Part shown: positions 25,168-32,116 of the stretch, one piece after another
Layout: each line of letters starts with the position of its first letter
How positions within the stretch are numbered: the stretch's first letter is position 1
Source of the DNA: Gemmatimonadaceae bacterium
GTDB lineage: Bacteria > Gemmatimonadota > Gemmatimonadetes > Gemmatimonadales > Gemmatimonadaceae
Assembly (NCBI GenBank): GCA_025450035.1
Contig: JANWIF010000044.1
Location: 1-59,155 of the forward strand
Length of the DNA: 59,155 nt
Reading direction: 5' to 3'
Made by a program: the position numbers and the translations under genes
Notes under the pieces: generated by a model
Seen by the model: only the letters and a program-made list of their open reading frames with translations
Database searches by the model: none
What the model was told of the DNA's origin: nothing

Positions 25168-25695
25168 TTAGGCGAGCACCTGATACTCGGTTTGCACCAG
25201 GCCGCTTGGAAAGTGGCGAGTCGTGACGTGTCGAAGACGGATGTCGTGCGGAAGGGTGCCGAAGAGGGGAATGCCCGCTCCAATGAGCACAGGCACGCGC
25301 GTGACAATGAGACGTTGAATGAGTCCCGCGCGCAGAAACTCCTGAATGGTGATTCCGCCGTCGACGTAGAGGCGGTGGGCGCCGCTCGCCGCGAGTCGCG
25401 ACACGATGTCGGCTGGAGGACCGGCCATCTGTTCGACAACGGCGGCGCCGGCCAAGGACAGGTCGAGTTGGTGGTGACTCAGGACCACGACGCGCTTGTC
25501 ACCGTAAGGCCACGCCCCAAACGTGAGCACCGTTTCGAACGTGTTGCGGCCGATCACGATCGCGTCGACGCCGGCGATGAACTCGTCGTAGCCGTGGGGT
25601 TCCCCGCCGCCTGCCGGGAGCCAGTCGAGCTCGCCGCCCGGTCGCGCTATGAAGCCATCAAGGCTGGTGCCGACAAAGACCGATGCCGTCATCAT
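25168..25695 (-). CDS. Dihydrofolate reductase-like (RibD C-terminal domain) protein
   Basis: A 175-residue protein of the RibD-C/DHFR-like family (YyaP/YwjB type). Begins MTASVFVGTSLDGFIARPGGELDW, then VDAIVIGRNTFETVL and RLYVDGGITIQEFLRAGLIQRLIVTRVPVLIGAGIPLFG. The family binds NADPH; true folate reduction is not established for these members. ATG 25695 is followed directly by a second ATG. The stop TAA falls in a GTTAGGC heptamer. It is a lone minus-strand gene next to tRNA-Val, suggesting an accessory gene. Confidence 0.8.
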   Translation of the reverse strand: MMTASVFVGTSLDGFIARPGGELDWLPAGGGEPHGYDEFIAGVDAIVIGRNTFETVLTFGAWPYGDKRVVVLSHHQLDLSLAGAAVVEQMAGPPADIVSRLAASGAHRLYVDGGITIQEFLRAGLIQRLIVTRVPVLIGAGIPLFGTLPHDIRLRHVTTRHFPSGLVQTEYQVLA

Positions 25696-25834
25696 CCATC
25701 GCTCCGCGGTGCGAGGCGAGCGGGCAGGTGCGCTTCGTGCCTAGCGCGCTCCAGGCGGCAAACTGATCCATCGTCGGCCGCCGCGCGGGCGTACCGCGAC
25801 AGCACGCGTGCACAGGCAATGGAGGGAACCGCAA

Positions 25835-25908
25835 TGGTCGCGCAGGGACTCGAACCCCGGACCTCTGGTATGTGAGACCAGCGCTCTAACCAGCTGAGCT
25901 ACGCGACC
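25835..25908 (-). tRNA. tRNA-Val (anticodon CAC)
   Basis: Read on the minus strand the 74 nt fold as a cloverleaf: acceptor GGTCGCG/CGCGACC (7 bp), discriminator A, D arm GCTCAGCTGGTTAGAGC, anticodon stem CTGGT/ACCAG with loop CTCACAT giving anticodon CAC, and T arm with GGTTCGAGTCC. No CCA is encoded. Next to the DHFR-like gene and the OmpA-like gene. Confidence 0.93.
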
Positions 25909-26017
25909 CATGGCCAGACGATTACCATGCGTCTGGTTAGCTTAACGGGCCGCCGAGACCTATGGTAGTGGCGGCCACGAATCGGCCCAGGCAGCAGGTG
26001 AGCACACGAGGTGCGCG

Positions 26018-27118
26018 ATGCGGGTGTACCCTACCGGACCAGGGATGTACAAGGCGGTGATCGACACGGCGGATGTGTTCTCCGTGTGCCTCTACAATTT
26101 CGACATCAATGGCTCGGCGGTGAAGGAAGGGCACGGCGGAGTCCTGTCGTACAGAGTCTGCAACTGGCTCGAGAACGGGTGCACGGCGACGGTACTCGGA
26201 CTGGCCAGCACGACCGGCGACCGGGCGTGGAATCTCGAGCTGTCGCGCCGCCGCGCTAATGCGGTGACCACACGCATCGTGCAAGGGATGGCCTATCGCA
26301 CGCACAATCCGTTCGCGCCCTCATCCTCGGTTCGATCGTCGGCCGTCCTCGACCTCGACACGGCGCGGCGCTTGGACGCTGGAATACGCACGGTCAGCTG
26401 GGAAGGCAAGGATCTCGCGCTCCACTGGGGGGCGCGTGACAGCCAGGAGAACCCACTCTGGCGCGCCGTGTGGGTCAAGGTGTGGGACCGCACCGCTCCG
26501 CCAACGGACCGCGACGTGATGGTCGATATGAAGCTGCCGGAACTGACAGACTTTCTCCTCCCGCAGATCGGACAGGGGCTCGACATCACCTCGTGGATCA
26601 TCTCCCTCACGCTCGGCGACATGCTGCCGGTCGTCGACATGGCCGTGTCGATCATTGACACGCTGGCCGCGCTGCCCGTTGCGTACGCGAGCGGCGACCA
26701 GCTCGCGTATCAGAACGGGCAGATCCTCGGCTTCAACACCGCCATGCAGGACATGGCCAACGCCTACCTGAATCGCGCACTCGACAAAGCAGACGAATCC
26801 ACCTGGCCGCCGATTCCGCGCCCGCGGCCACACGACGCCAACTGGACTGCGCAGCCAACAGCGTTTCAGGACAAGTGGCATGAAGGGGAGAAGGACGGGT
26901 GCGACAAGGCCTACGCGCAGGTCCAGAAGATGGATCGGTCGCCCAAGCCGGTTACGCTCACCGGAAGGAACGGAGAGAGAATCCGTCGTCGCCTCACGGG
27001 CAAGTTTTACTTGCGGTGGCTGGCGGCCAAGTACGGCGACGGCGCGGCCGGATTCCTGATGTCGCAGTGGAACGACTATCTCAACTCGCAGGGCAAAACG
27101 AAATGGCCGCTTCACTAG
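26018..27118 (+). CDS. OmpA-like-domain protein with an uncharacterised C-terminal region
   Basis: A 366-residue protein without a visible signal peptide. Residues about 10-155 follow the OmpA C-terminal (peptidoglycan-binding) pattern: NFDINGSAVKEGHGGVL, ATVLGLASTTGDRAWNLELSRRRANAV, and a later NPLWRAVWVKVWDR strand. The remaining ~210 residues have a hydrophobic helix-like stretch (TSWIISLTLGDMLPVVDMAVSIIDTLAALPVAYA as residues ~188-221) and a basic, aromatic-rich end (KFYLRWLAAKYGDGAAGFLMSQWNDYL). I do not recognise that part. ATG 26018 has a GAGGTG 5 nt upstream. It sits beside a tRNA gene and contains no GTTAGGC, hinting at later acquisition. Could be an effector or a surface protein exported by another route. 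Confidence 0.6.
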   Translation: MRVYPTGPGMYKAVIDTADVFSVCLYNFDINGSAVKEGHGGVLSYRVCNWLENGCTATVLGLASTTGDRAWNLELSRRRANAVTTRIVQGMAYRTHNPFAPSSSVRSSAVLDLDTARRLDAGIRTVSWEGKDLALHWGARDSQENPLWRAVWVKVWDRTAPPTDRDVMVDMKLPELTDFLLPQIGQGLDITSWIISLTLGDMLPVVDMAVSIIDTLAALPVAYASGDQLAYQNGQILGFNTAMQDMANAYLNRALDKADESTWPPIPRPRPHDANWTAQPTAFQDKWHEGEKDGCDKAYAQVQKMDRSPKPVTLTGRNGERIRRRLTGKFYLRWLAAKYGDGAAGFLMSQWNDYLNSQGKTKWPLH

Positions 27119-27202
27119 AACGGGGGCATGTAAACGCGGTCGCGACCAGGGCCGAGTGCGCTTGGTAGTGGCGAAGGCGCGTCCTCCGCTGTAGTGTCTA
27201 GT

Positions 27203-27214
27203 CGCTCGCGAGCG
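27203..27214. repeat. 12-bp perfect palindrome upstream of the MFS gene
   Basis: CGCTCGCGAGCG is self-complementary and lies in the 161-nt intergenic region 27119-27279 before the MFS transporter. It may be an operator; no promoter boxes are obvious in this stretch. Confidence 0.35.
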
Positions 27215-27279
27215 CGGGTGTGTAGAGCCCGCTCTGCTCCGCGATTTGGCTGCTCACGCCCAACGCTGGAGGTTCCTCA

Positions 27280-28674
27280 ATGGCGGTGTTCTCCTTCCTC
27301 GAGCGAGAACGCACCTTCGCGCACTCCGGATACAACCGGTGGCGCATCCCGACGGCCGCGCTGGCCATTCACCTGGCCATCGGCCAGGCATACGCCTTCA
27401 GCGTTTTCAACCTTCCGTTGAACAAGCAGGAGGGATGGAAGCTGAGCACGATCGGATGGGTGTTCAGCATTGCGATCGTGTTCCTCGGCGTATCGGCGGC
27501 GCTCTTCGGGCATTGGCTTGAGAAAGTGGGGCCGCGCCGGGCGATGTTCGCAGCGGCGTGCTGCTTCAGCGGCGGATTTCTCGTCGGGGCATTGGGGATC
27601 AAGATGCACAGCTTCCCGATCCTGCTGCTTGGCTACGGGGTGTTGGGCGGGTTCGGGCTCGGACTCGGTTACATCTCGCCCGTGTCGACGCTCATCAAGT
27701 GGTTTCCCGACCGGCCGGGCATGGCGACCGGGATGGCGATCATGGGGTTTGGTGGCGGGGCGATGATCGCGTCGCCGCTGTCGGTGGCGCTCATGAACCA
27801 TTTTCGGTCGCCCACCTCGCAGGGTGTCGCGCCGGCGTTCGTGTCGTTGGCGGTGTTGTATTTCATCTTCATGATGTTCGGCGTCTTCACCGTTAGGCTT
27901 CCGCGTCCGGGCTGGCGCCCGGCGGGGTGGTCGCCGCCCATCACGCCGCCGAAGCTGGTGACCACGGCCAACGTGGACGTGAACGAGGCCATGCGCACGC
28001 CGCAGTTCTGGCTGTTGTGGTGGGTGCTCTGCTTGAACGTGACGGCGGGGATCGGCGTGATCGGACAGGCGTCGCCGATGATCCAGGAGATCTTCTTCAA
28101 GGGCAGCCGGCCCGCGGCCGCGGCCGGATTTGTCGCGCTGCTCAGTCTGGCCAACATGACGGGCCGTTTCGGGTGGGCATCGCTGTCCGACGTGATCGGA
28201 CGCAAGGCGACGTACACGACATTTTTTGTGTTAGGCATGGCGCTGTACGCGTTCGTGCCGCACACGCGCGAGCTGAACAGCGTGTTGCTGTTCGTGATCG
28301 CGTTCGTGATCATCCTGTCGATGTACGGCGGCGGCTTCTCGACCATTCCCGCCTACCTCAAGGACCTGTACGGCACGATGCAGGTGGGCGCGATCCACGG
28401 GCGCATCCTCACGGCGTGGTCGGCGGCGGGGATCTTCGGCCCGGTGCTCGTGAACTACATCCGCGAGTACGAGATCGACCACGGGGTGGCCAAGGCCGAT
28501 GCGTACTCGCTTACGATGTATCTGATGGCGTGTCTCTTGTTGGTGGGCCTCATTTGCAACCTGTGCGTGCGGGCGGTGAATCCGAAGCACTACTATGCGG
28601 GCGAGATGAATGCCGATGGCACGCCGGCCATGCCGCGTACGAGCGCCGAGTTGGCGGGAGGGATCAATGGCTGA
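27280..28674 (+). CDS. OFA-type major facilitator transporter (oxalate/formate antiporter-like)
   Basis: A 464-residue secondary transporter with about 12 membrane segments. It begins NRWRIPTAALAIHLAIGQAYAFSVFN, a hallmark of the OFA (oxalate:formate antiporter) family, and contains GPRRAMFAAACCFSGGF, GGFGLGLGYISPVSTLIKWFPDRPGMATGM, MTGRFGWASLSDVIGRK and GAIHGRILTAWSAAGIFGP. The substrate is probably a small carboxylate. ATG 27280 has GGAGGT 6-7 nt upstream. The small gene 28667-28813 starts within its 3' end and is likely its subunit. Confidence 0.87.
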   Translation: MAVFSFLERERTFAHSGYNRWRIPTAALAIHLAIGQAYAFSVFNLPLNKQEGWKLSTIGWVFSIAIVFLGVSAALFGHWLEKVGPRRAMFAAACCFSGGFLVGALGIKMHSFPILLLGYGVLGGFGLGLGYISPVSTLIKWFPDRPGMATGMAIMGFGGGAMIASPLSVALMNHFRSPTSQGVAPAFVSLAVLYFIFMMFGVFTVRLPRPGWRPAGWSPPITPPKLVTTANVDVNEAMRTPQFWLLWWVLCLNVTAGIGVIGQASPMIQEIFFKGSRPAAAAGFVALLSLANMTGRFGWASLSDVIGRKATYTTFFVLGMALYAFVPHTRELNSVLLFVIAFVIILSMYGGGFSTIPAYLKDLYGTMQVGAIHGRILTAWSAAGIFGPVLVNYIREYEIDHGVAKADAYSLTMYLMACLLLVGLICNLCVRAVNPKHYYAGEMNADGTPAMPRTSAELAGGING

Positions 28675-28813
28675 CCCACTGGGGGATCGTGCGGCTGCCG
28701 CGCAGAGCGGCGGCGAAACGTTGAAGCTCTGGCTGTCGTGGTGCTGGGTGGGGATACCGGGATTGTGGGGGGTGTACCACGTAGTGGTGGACGCGCTGAA
28801 GTTGTTCAGGTAG
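28667..28813 (+). CDS. MFS transporter small subunit-like protein
   Basis: A 48-residue protein starting at ATG 28667, overlapping the MFS stop (28672-28674). It has one hydrophobic segment, WLSWCWVGIPGLWGVYHVVVDALKLF (residues about 22-47). It resembles the short proteins annotated after OFA-type MFS transporters in other bacteria, with a W-VGIP-WGV pattern. Its role, probably assembly or stability of the transporter, is not established. Because it is short, the call rests on position and motif. Confidence 0.7.
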   Translation: MADPLGDRAAAAQSGGETLKLWLSWCWVGIPGLWGVYHVVVDALKLFR

Positions 28814-28838
28814 AGCAGGGATCGCACATTGTCGTTTG

Positions 28839-28855
28839 TGCGAACGCGTTTCGCA
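28839..28855. repeat. Small inverted repeat before the MFS-unit terminator
   Basis: TGCGAA (28839-28844) and TTCGCA (28850-28855) with a 5-nt loop, immediately upstream of the larger hairpin. Confidence 0.4.
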
Positions 28856-28886
28856 ACGCCCCGTACTGATTCCTGGTACGGGGCGT
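28856..28886. terminator. Perfect 11-bp hairpin after the MFS unit
   Basis: ACGCCCCGTAC (28856-28866) and GTACGGGGCGT (28876-28886) with a 9-nt loop, 42 nt after the small subunit stop. No T tract follows on +, but the stem resembles the ACGCCCC hairpin at 4864-4910. Probably a terminator. Confidence 0.55.
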
Positions 28887-28930
28887 CCACGCATCCGGAG
28901 CGCGTGTTCTGGACGGCGAGGAGGAGAGCG

Positions 28931-29314
28931 ATGGATCCAGTGTATTGGCCCCGGGTTGCAATAGAGTCCCCGTACAGGGGTGACCGAAGGCTAAACGACG
29001 AGTTCGCGCGCAACGTGTGTCGATACGCCGTTCGACAGGAGCGGAATCCGTACGCGATGCATCTCTTTTTCCCGCAGTTCCTTGACGACGAGAACGACGA
29101 GCAGCGAGCCATGGGCATCGGCTGCGGGTTGGCGTGGACCGATCTTGCGCAAGAGATATGGTTCTGCCTCCGACCCGGAGAGCACCTGTCCGGCGGAATG
29201 CGTGTGGCGCTCGACCAACATACGCGGGCCGACCGTCATCCCCGGATGCGGTATCTGTATTTTGACCAGGATGGTGAACTCCTTGAAGAGGTAGAACGCG
29301 ATCGGATGAGTTGA
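28931..29314 (+). CDS. DUF7768/nucleoside 2-deoxyribosyltransferase-like protein
   Basis: A 127-residue protein with ATG 28931 and SD-like GAGGAGAG just upstream. The sequence pattern (ESPYRGDRRLNDEFARNVCRYAVRQ, NPYAMHLFFPQFLDDENDEQRAMGI, EIWFCLRPGEHLSGGMRVALDQ) matches the DUF4406/DUF7768 group related to nucleoside 2-deoxyribosyltransferases, often phage-borne. Activity is not established for this group. A longer frame starts at 28829 but runs through the hairpin and is unlikely. It lacks GTTAGGC. Confidence 0.75.
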   Translation: MDPVYWPRVAIESPYRGDRRLNDEFARNVCRYAVRQERNPYAMHLFFPQFLDDENDEQRAMGIGCGLAWTDLAQEIWFCLRPGEHLSGGMRVALDQHTRADRHPRMRYLYFDQDGELLEEVERDRMS

Positions 29315-29370
29315 TCAGGTCACGGCAGCACAAGGGAGGGAGACCGCGCGCGCACCCGGGGAGGCGAGAC

Positions 29371-30174
29371 ATGGACGCCCAAGTCACGTCGGAACGGCTT
29401 CGCCGCTCCGTGAATGCGTTGGAGCATCTCCACGCGGTCATTATCGGGTTGGCCCTGACGTTAGGCGCGCAGGGGTTCATGAGCCCGTGGCTGGGGAGTG
29501 GCGCCGTGGGGTCGGAGCGATCGCATTTCCCGCTCACGCCGTTTCTGCTCTTCATGGCGCTGTTCATCACCATCATTCCATTCTTCCATGGTGCGACGCG
29601 CCATCTGGACGCCGTGCACCTGTCCGGCGCGCGGCCGCCGTCACGCGACCTGTTGATCGACTATTTCCTCCTGTTTTTGGAGGGCGTCGCGTTCGTGAGT
29701 ATGGGCATGTCGGTGTACAGCCCGACGCACTTTTTCTGGGCGGCGGCGGTTGTGCTAACGATCGATACGGTGTGGGGTGTCAATACGCTGCTCCGGTCCG
29801 GTGAGCGCCGGCCATATCTTTTGAAGTGGCTTCTGTTGGACGTGGGCACGGGAGCCAGTCTCGTTGCCCTGTGGCGCTGGATCGATCCCGCGGCGTTCGG
29901 CGGTCTGATGTGCGCGGGGGCGTTGATCCGGACAGTGATCGACTATTGGTTGAACTGGGATTTCTTCTTCGATCGGGAAACGGAGGCAGGGGGGGGGGCA
30001 GTGACGGCGGCGCCTATTGCGAACGCGCCGGCGAATGGGGCACCGGCTGGCGATATCGGAGTGAGGCCGGCCGCTCCTGGGGCGGCCGAGAAGGCAGCGA
30101 TTGTGAAGACTGAGGCCTCGTCGACGACGGGCCTGGAGCTCGTGCCGTTGCCGGCCAAGGAGCCGAAGAAGTGA
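29371..30174 (+). CDS. Membrane protein of unknown function with a poly-G tract in the tail
   Basis: A 267-residue protein with about five hydrophobic segments: residues ~20-40 (HAVIIGLALTLGAQGFM), ~60-80 (FLLFMALFITIIPFF), ~105-125, ~130-150 and ~165-195. The C-terminal ~70 residues form an Ala/Pro-rich soluble tail. ATG 29371 has GGGAGG upstream. A G10 tract (29989-29998) codes the start of the tail, so slippage would truncate or alter it without touching the membrane part. No family recognised. Confidence 0.6.
   Translation: MDAQVTSERLRRSVNALEHLHAVIIGLALTLGAQGFMSPWLGSGAVGSERSHFPLTPFLLFMALFITIIPFFHGATRHLDAVHLSGARPPSRDLLIDYFLLFLEGVAFVSMGMSVYSPTHFFWAAAVVLTIDTVWGVNTLLRSGERRPYLLKWLLLDVGTGASLVALWRWIDPAAFGGLMCAGALIRTVIDYWLNWDFFFDRETEAGGGAVTAAPIANAPANGAPAGDIGVRPAAPGAAEKAAIVKTEASSTTGLELVPLPAKEPKK
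29989..29998 (+). repeat. Homopolymeric G10 tract inside the membrane-protein gene
   Basis: Ten consecutive G residues, within the codons for the Ala-Gly-Gly-Gly-Ala region. Tracts of this length are prone to length change. Confidence 0.9.
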
Positions 30175-30208
30175 CGTGCGCCGAGTCGCGGTGCGTCGAG
30201 GGTGGAGC

Positions 30209-30214
30209 TAAATT
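30209..30214 (+). promoter_or_regulatory. -10-like TAAATT upstream of the methyltransferase
   Basis: TAAATT ends 9 nt before the TTG start at 30224. No Shine-Dalgarno is present in the gap. It fits the leaderless pattern seen at several other genes. Confidence 0.4.
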
Positions 30215-30223
30215 ACGAATCGT

Positions 30224-31642
30224 TTGTTGGTTTCTTACGCCTCGTCACCTGAAGGCACCGTGAAGGGCTTCGTTCCAACTCCCGAGCCTGTTGTCGACCT
30301 CATGGTCGAAAAGCTGTTTCGTGAGCGGCCACCGGGCGCGGATTCTACCATCCTCGATCCTGGTTGCGGGCCCGGCGCGTTCGTCGCAGGCGTCATCAAA
30401 TGGTGCCAGAGGCACGATAGGGCGATACCGTCGATGCTTGGTGTCGACTCGAATCCCGTGCACACCGCGTACTCGCGGCAGCGCTTCGCAGAATACGCAA
30501 GCGTTGATGTCACAGCGTGTGATTTCCTCTCGTCAACCTTTCGTACCTTCGACTATGTGATTGGCAATCCGCCATACGTCTCCATTACATCGCTGTCTGA
30601 TGTGGAGCGAAGTCGATATCGGCGCACGTACGAGACGGCCAGCGGGCGATTCGACCTCTACTTGCTGTTCTTCGAGCAGTCGCTTCGGCTGCTGAAGCCC
30701 AACGGTCGGCTCGTGTTCATTACGCCTGAGAAATATCTCTACGTCGAGACAGCATCGCCGCTCCGGCGACTGTTGTCGCGTCGCGGCGTGGAGGAATTGC
30801 ATTTCTTGAGCGAGGAGACGTTCGAAGGACTTGTTACGTACCCGTTAGTCACCACGGTAGATGGCGGCGCATCGGCGAGCGGGACGTGCGTTATCGAGCG
30901 AAGTGGTGGAAGGCGGCTGATTCGCCCCCTGGTGAACCAGACGTCGTGGATGCCGTTCATTCGCGAAGCGAGCCAGAAATCGAGCGTCGTGCGACTGGAG
31001 GACGTTGCGCTCCGCATCAGTTGCGGAGTGGCCACGGGAGCCGACTCGGTGTTTCTTCTGCGCACGGCGGCGCTCACTCCGGACCTGGCCCCGTTCGCGC
31101 ACCCCACGATCGCGGGACGGGAGATCTCCAGCACCGAGCTGCCATCCTCCGAGTGGTCGCTCCTGCTCCCGTACGACGCCGATGGACGGCTCCTGCCTGA
31201 ATCTAAGTTAGGCGGACTCGGCGATCGCCTGCGGGATCCGGCGCGGAGAGAGGTCCTTCTGGGTCGATACTGCGTTGGGTCGAAGCCGTGGTATTCGTTT
31301 CACGAGACGCCGCCTCTCAAGGACATTCTCCGTCCCAAGGTGCTGTGCAAGGACATCGGGGCAAAGCCTCTTTTTGTGGTAGATCACGAGGGGGCGATCG
31401 TACCCCGGCACTCCGTGTACTATATCGTTCCGGCCCAACCCGAGCGAATCGATGAACTTGCCGAGTATCTGAACTCCGATGCCGCCGCGAATTGGCTGCG
31501 GGACCACTGCCAGCGGGCCGCGAATGGATTTCTGCGACTGCAGAGCCACGTGCTCAAGAAGCTGCCGCTCCCTCCGTCGCTCGAATCCCTCGCATCGCAG
31601 CTGGAGTTTGACGTCGCCGGCTTGGGCCGCCGTTCGGCATGA
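30224..31642 (+). CDS. N6-adenine DNA methyltransferase, TaqI/Eco57I-like class I
   Basis: A 472-residue methyltransferase. SAM-binding motif I is ILDPGCGPGAFVAGV near residue 43 and the catalytic NPPY (YVIGNPPYVSIT) near 112, giving N6-adenine specificity; motif order and the C-terminal half fit a TaqI-like gamma-class target recognition region. Start TTG 30224 follows a TAAATT hexamer; GTG 30260, nearer the conserved GFVPTPEPVVDLM, is an alternative. The next ORF overlaps its stop (ATGA), the usual arrangement for a restriction partner, but that ORF is broken. Recognition sequence is unknown. Confidence 0.85.
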   Translation: MLVSYASSPEGTVKGFVPTPEPVVDLMVEKLFRERPPGADSTILDPGCGPGAFVAGVIKWCQRHDRAIPSMLGVDSNPVHTAYSRQRFAEYASVDVTACDFLSSTFRTFDYVIGNPPYVSITSLSDVERSRYRRTYETASGRFDLYLLFFEQSLRLLKPNGRLVFITPEKYLYVETASPLRRLLSRRGVEELHFLSEETFEGLVTYPLVTTVDGGASASGTCVIERSGGRRLIRPLVNQTSWMPFIREASQKSSVVRLEDVALRISCGVATGADSVFLLRTAALTPDLAPFAHPTIAGREISSTELPSSEWSLLLPYDADGRLLPESKLGGLGDRLRDPARREVLLGRYCVGSKPWYSFHETPPLKDILRPKVLCKDIGAKPLFVVDHEGAIVPRHSVYYIVPAQPERIDELAEYLNSDAAANWLRDHCQRAANGFLRLQSHVLKKLPLPPSLESLASQLEFDVAGLGRRSA

Positions 31643-31965
31643 CGAGTCCGTTCGACAAGGCGATCGACGCGATAGCGGCGGCGCGATATCATAATCATCG
31701 CCACGAAACGCACTCCGACACTGTTAGCACCGCACTGTTCGACGACCTCAAGGAACTCTGCTCGCCGCTGCGCGACGATGTCGAGAACGGGATCGTGAAG
31801 GTCTGGCCGAACGTGTCAGCCCCGGGTGACAGGCTTCGCAAACACGGCGCGGTGGCACATGTAGTCGATTGGCTCGCGACGACCCTGCGGAAGATGGCGG
31901 AATGGGCCCTGCAGGATTTGAACCTGCGACCGTCGGATTATGAGTCCGCTGCTCTAACCAGCTGA
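31639..31965 (+). pseudogene. Truncated ORF, possible restriction endonuclease remnant ending inside a tRNA gene
   Basis: ATG 31639 overlaps the methyltransferase stop (ATGA). The first ~70 codons (MTSPFDKAIDAIAAARYHNH, HSDTVSTALFDDLKELCSPL, NVSAPGDRLRK) look like a real protein N-terminus of a type that could be a restriction enzyme. After about residue 88 (nt 31902) the frame reads the antisense of the tRNA (LQDLNLRPSDYESAAL is the typical peptide from tRNA complement). The original 3' part has been lost at the tRNA 3' end. No catalytic motif is left to classify it. Confidence 0.6.
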
Positions 31966-31976
31966 GCTAAGGGCCC
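31903..31976 (-). tRNA. tRNA with anticodon CAT (Met elongator or Ile2)
   Basis: Minus-strand 74-nt cloverleaf: acceptor GGGCCCT/AGGGCCC, discriminator A, D arm GCTCAGCTGGTTAGAGC, anticodon loop CTCATAA with CAT, T arm GCAGGTTCAAATCCTGC. No encoded CCA. CAT may be elongator Met or, after lysidine modification, Ile2; the acceptor and T arm look close to common tRNA-Ile2 sequences, so both are open. Shares the 19-nt GCTCTAACCAGCTGAGCTA (+ strand) with tRNA-Val at 25835-25908. Confidence 0.9.
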
Positions 31977-32116
31977 CGCAATAACTGAACCTACTTGGGC
32001 GATGGGATCTGTCCAGGACCTACGCGGGGTGGCCAGAGTGATTTGCCCGCCGATGCGTCACGTGACGTCTCCGTGGCCGCGCGGCTCATTCCCCAGACGG
32101 ACGAAGACTGGCCGCC

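Noticed and set aside
31890..31965. Peptide LQDLNLRPSDYESAAL as real protein
   Set aside because: It is the antisense reading of the tRNA gene and appears in many spurious annotations; used only as evidence for truncation.
31977..32116. Gene in the gap between the CAT tRNA and hldA
   Set aside because: No convincing frame, promoter or repeat; nothing assigned.
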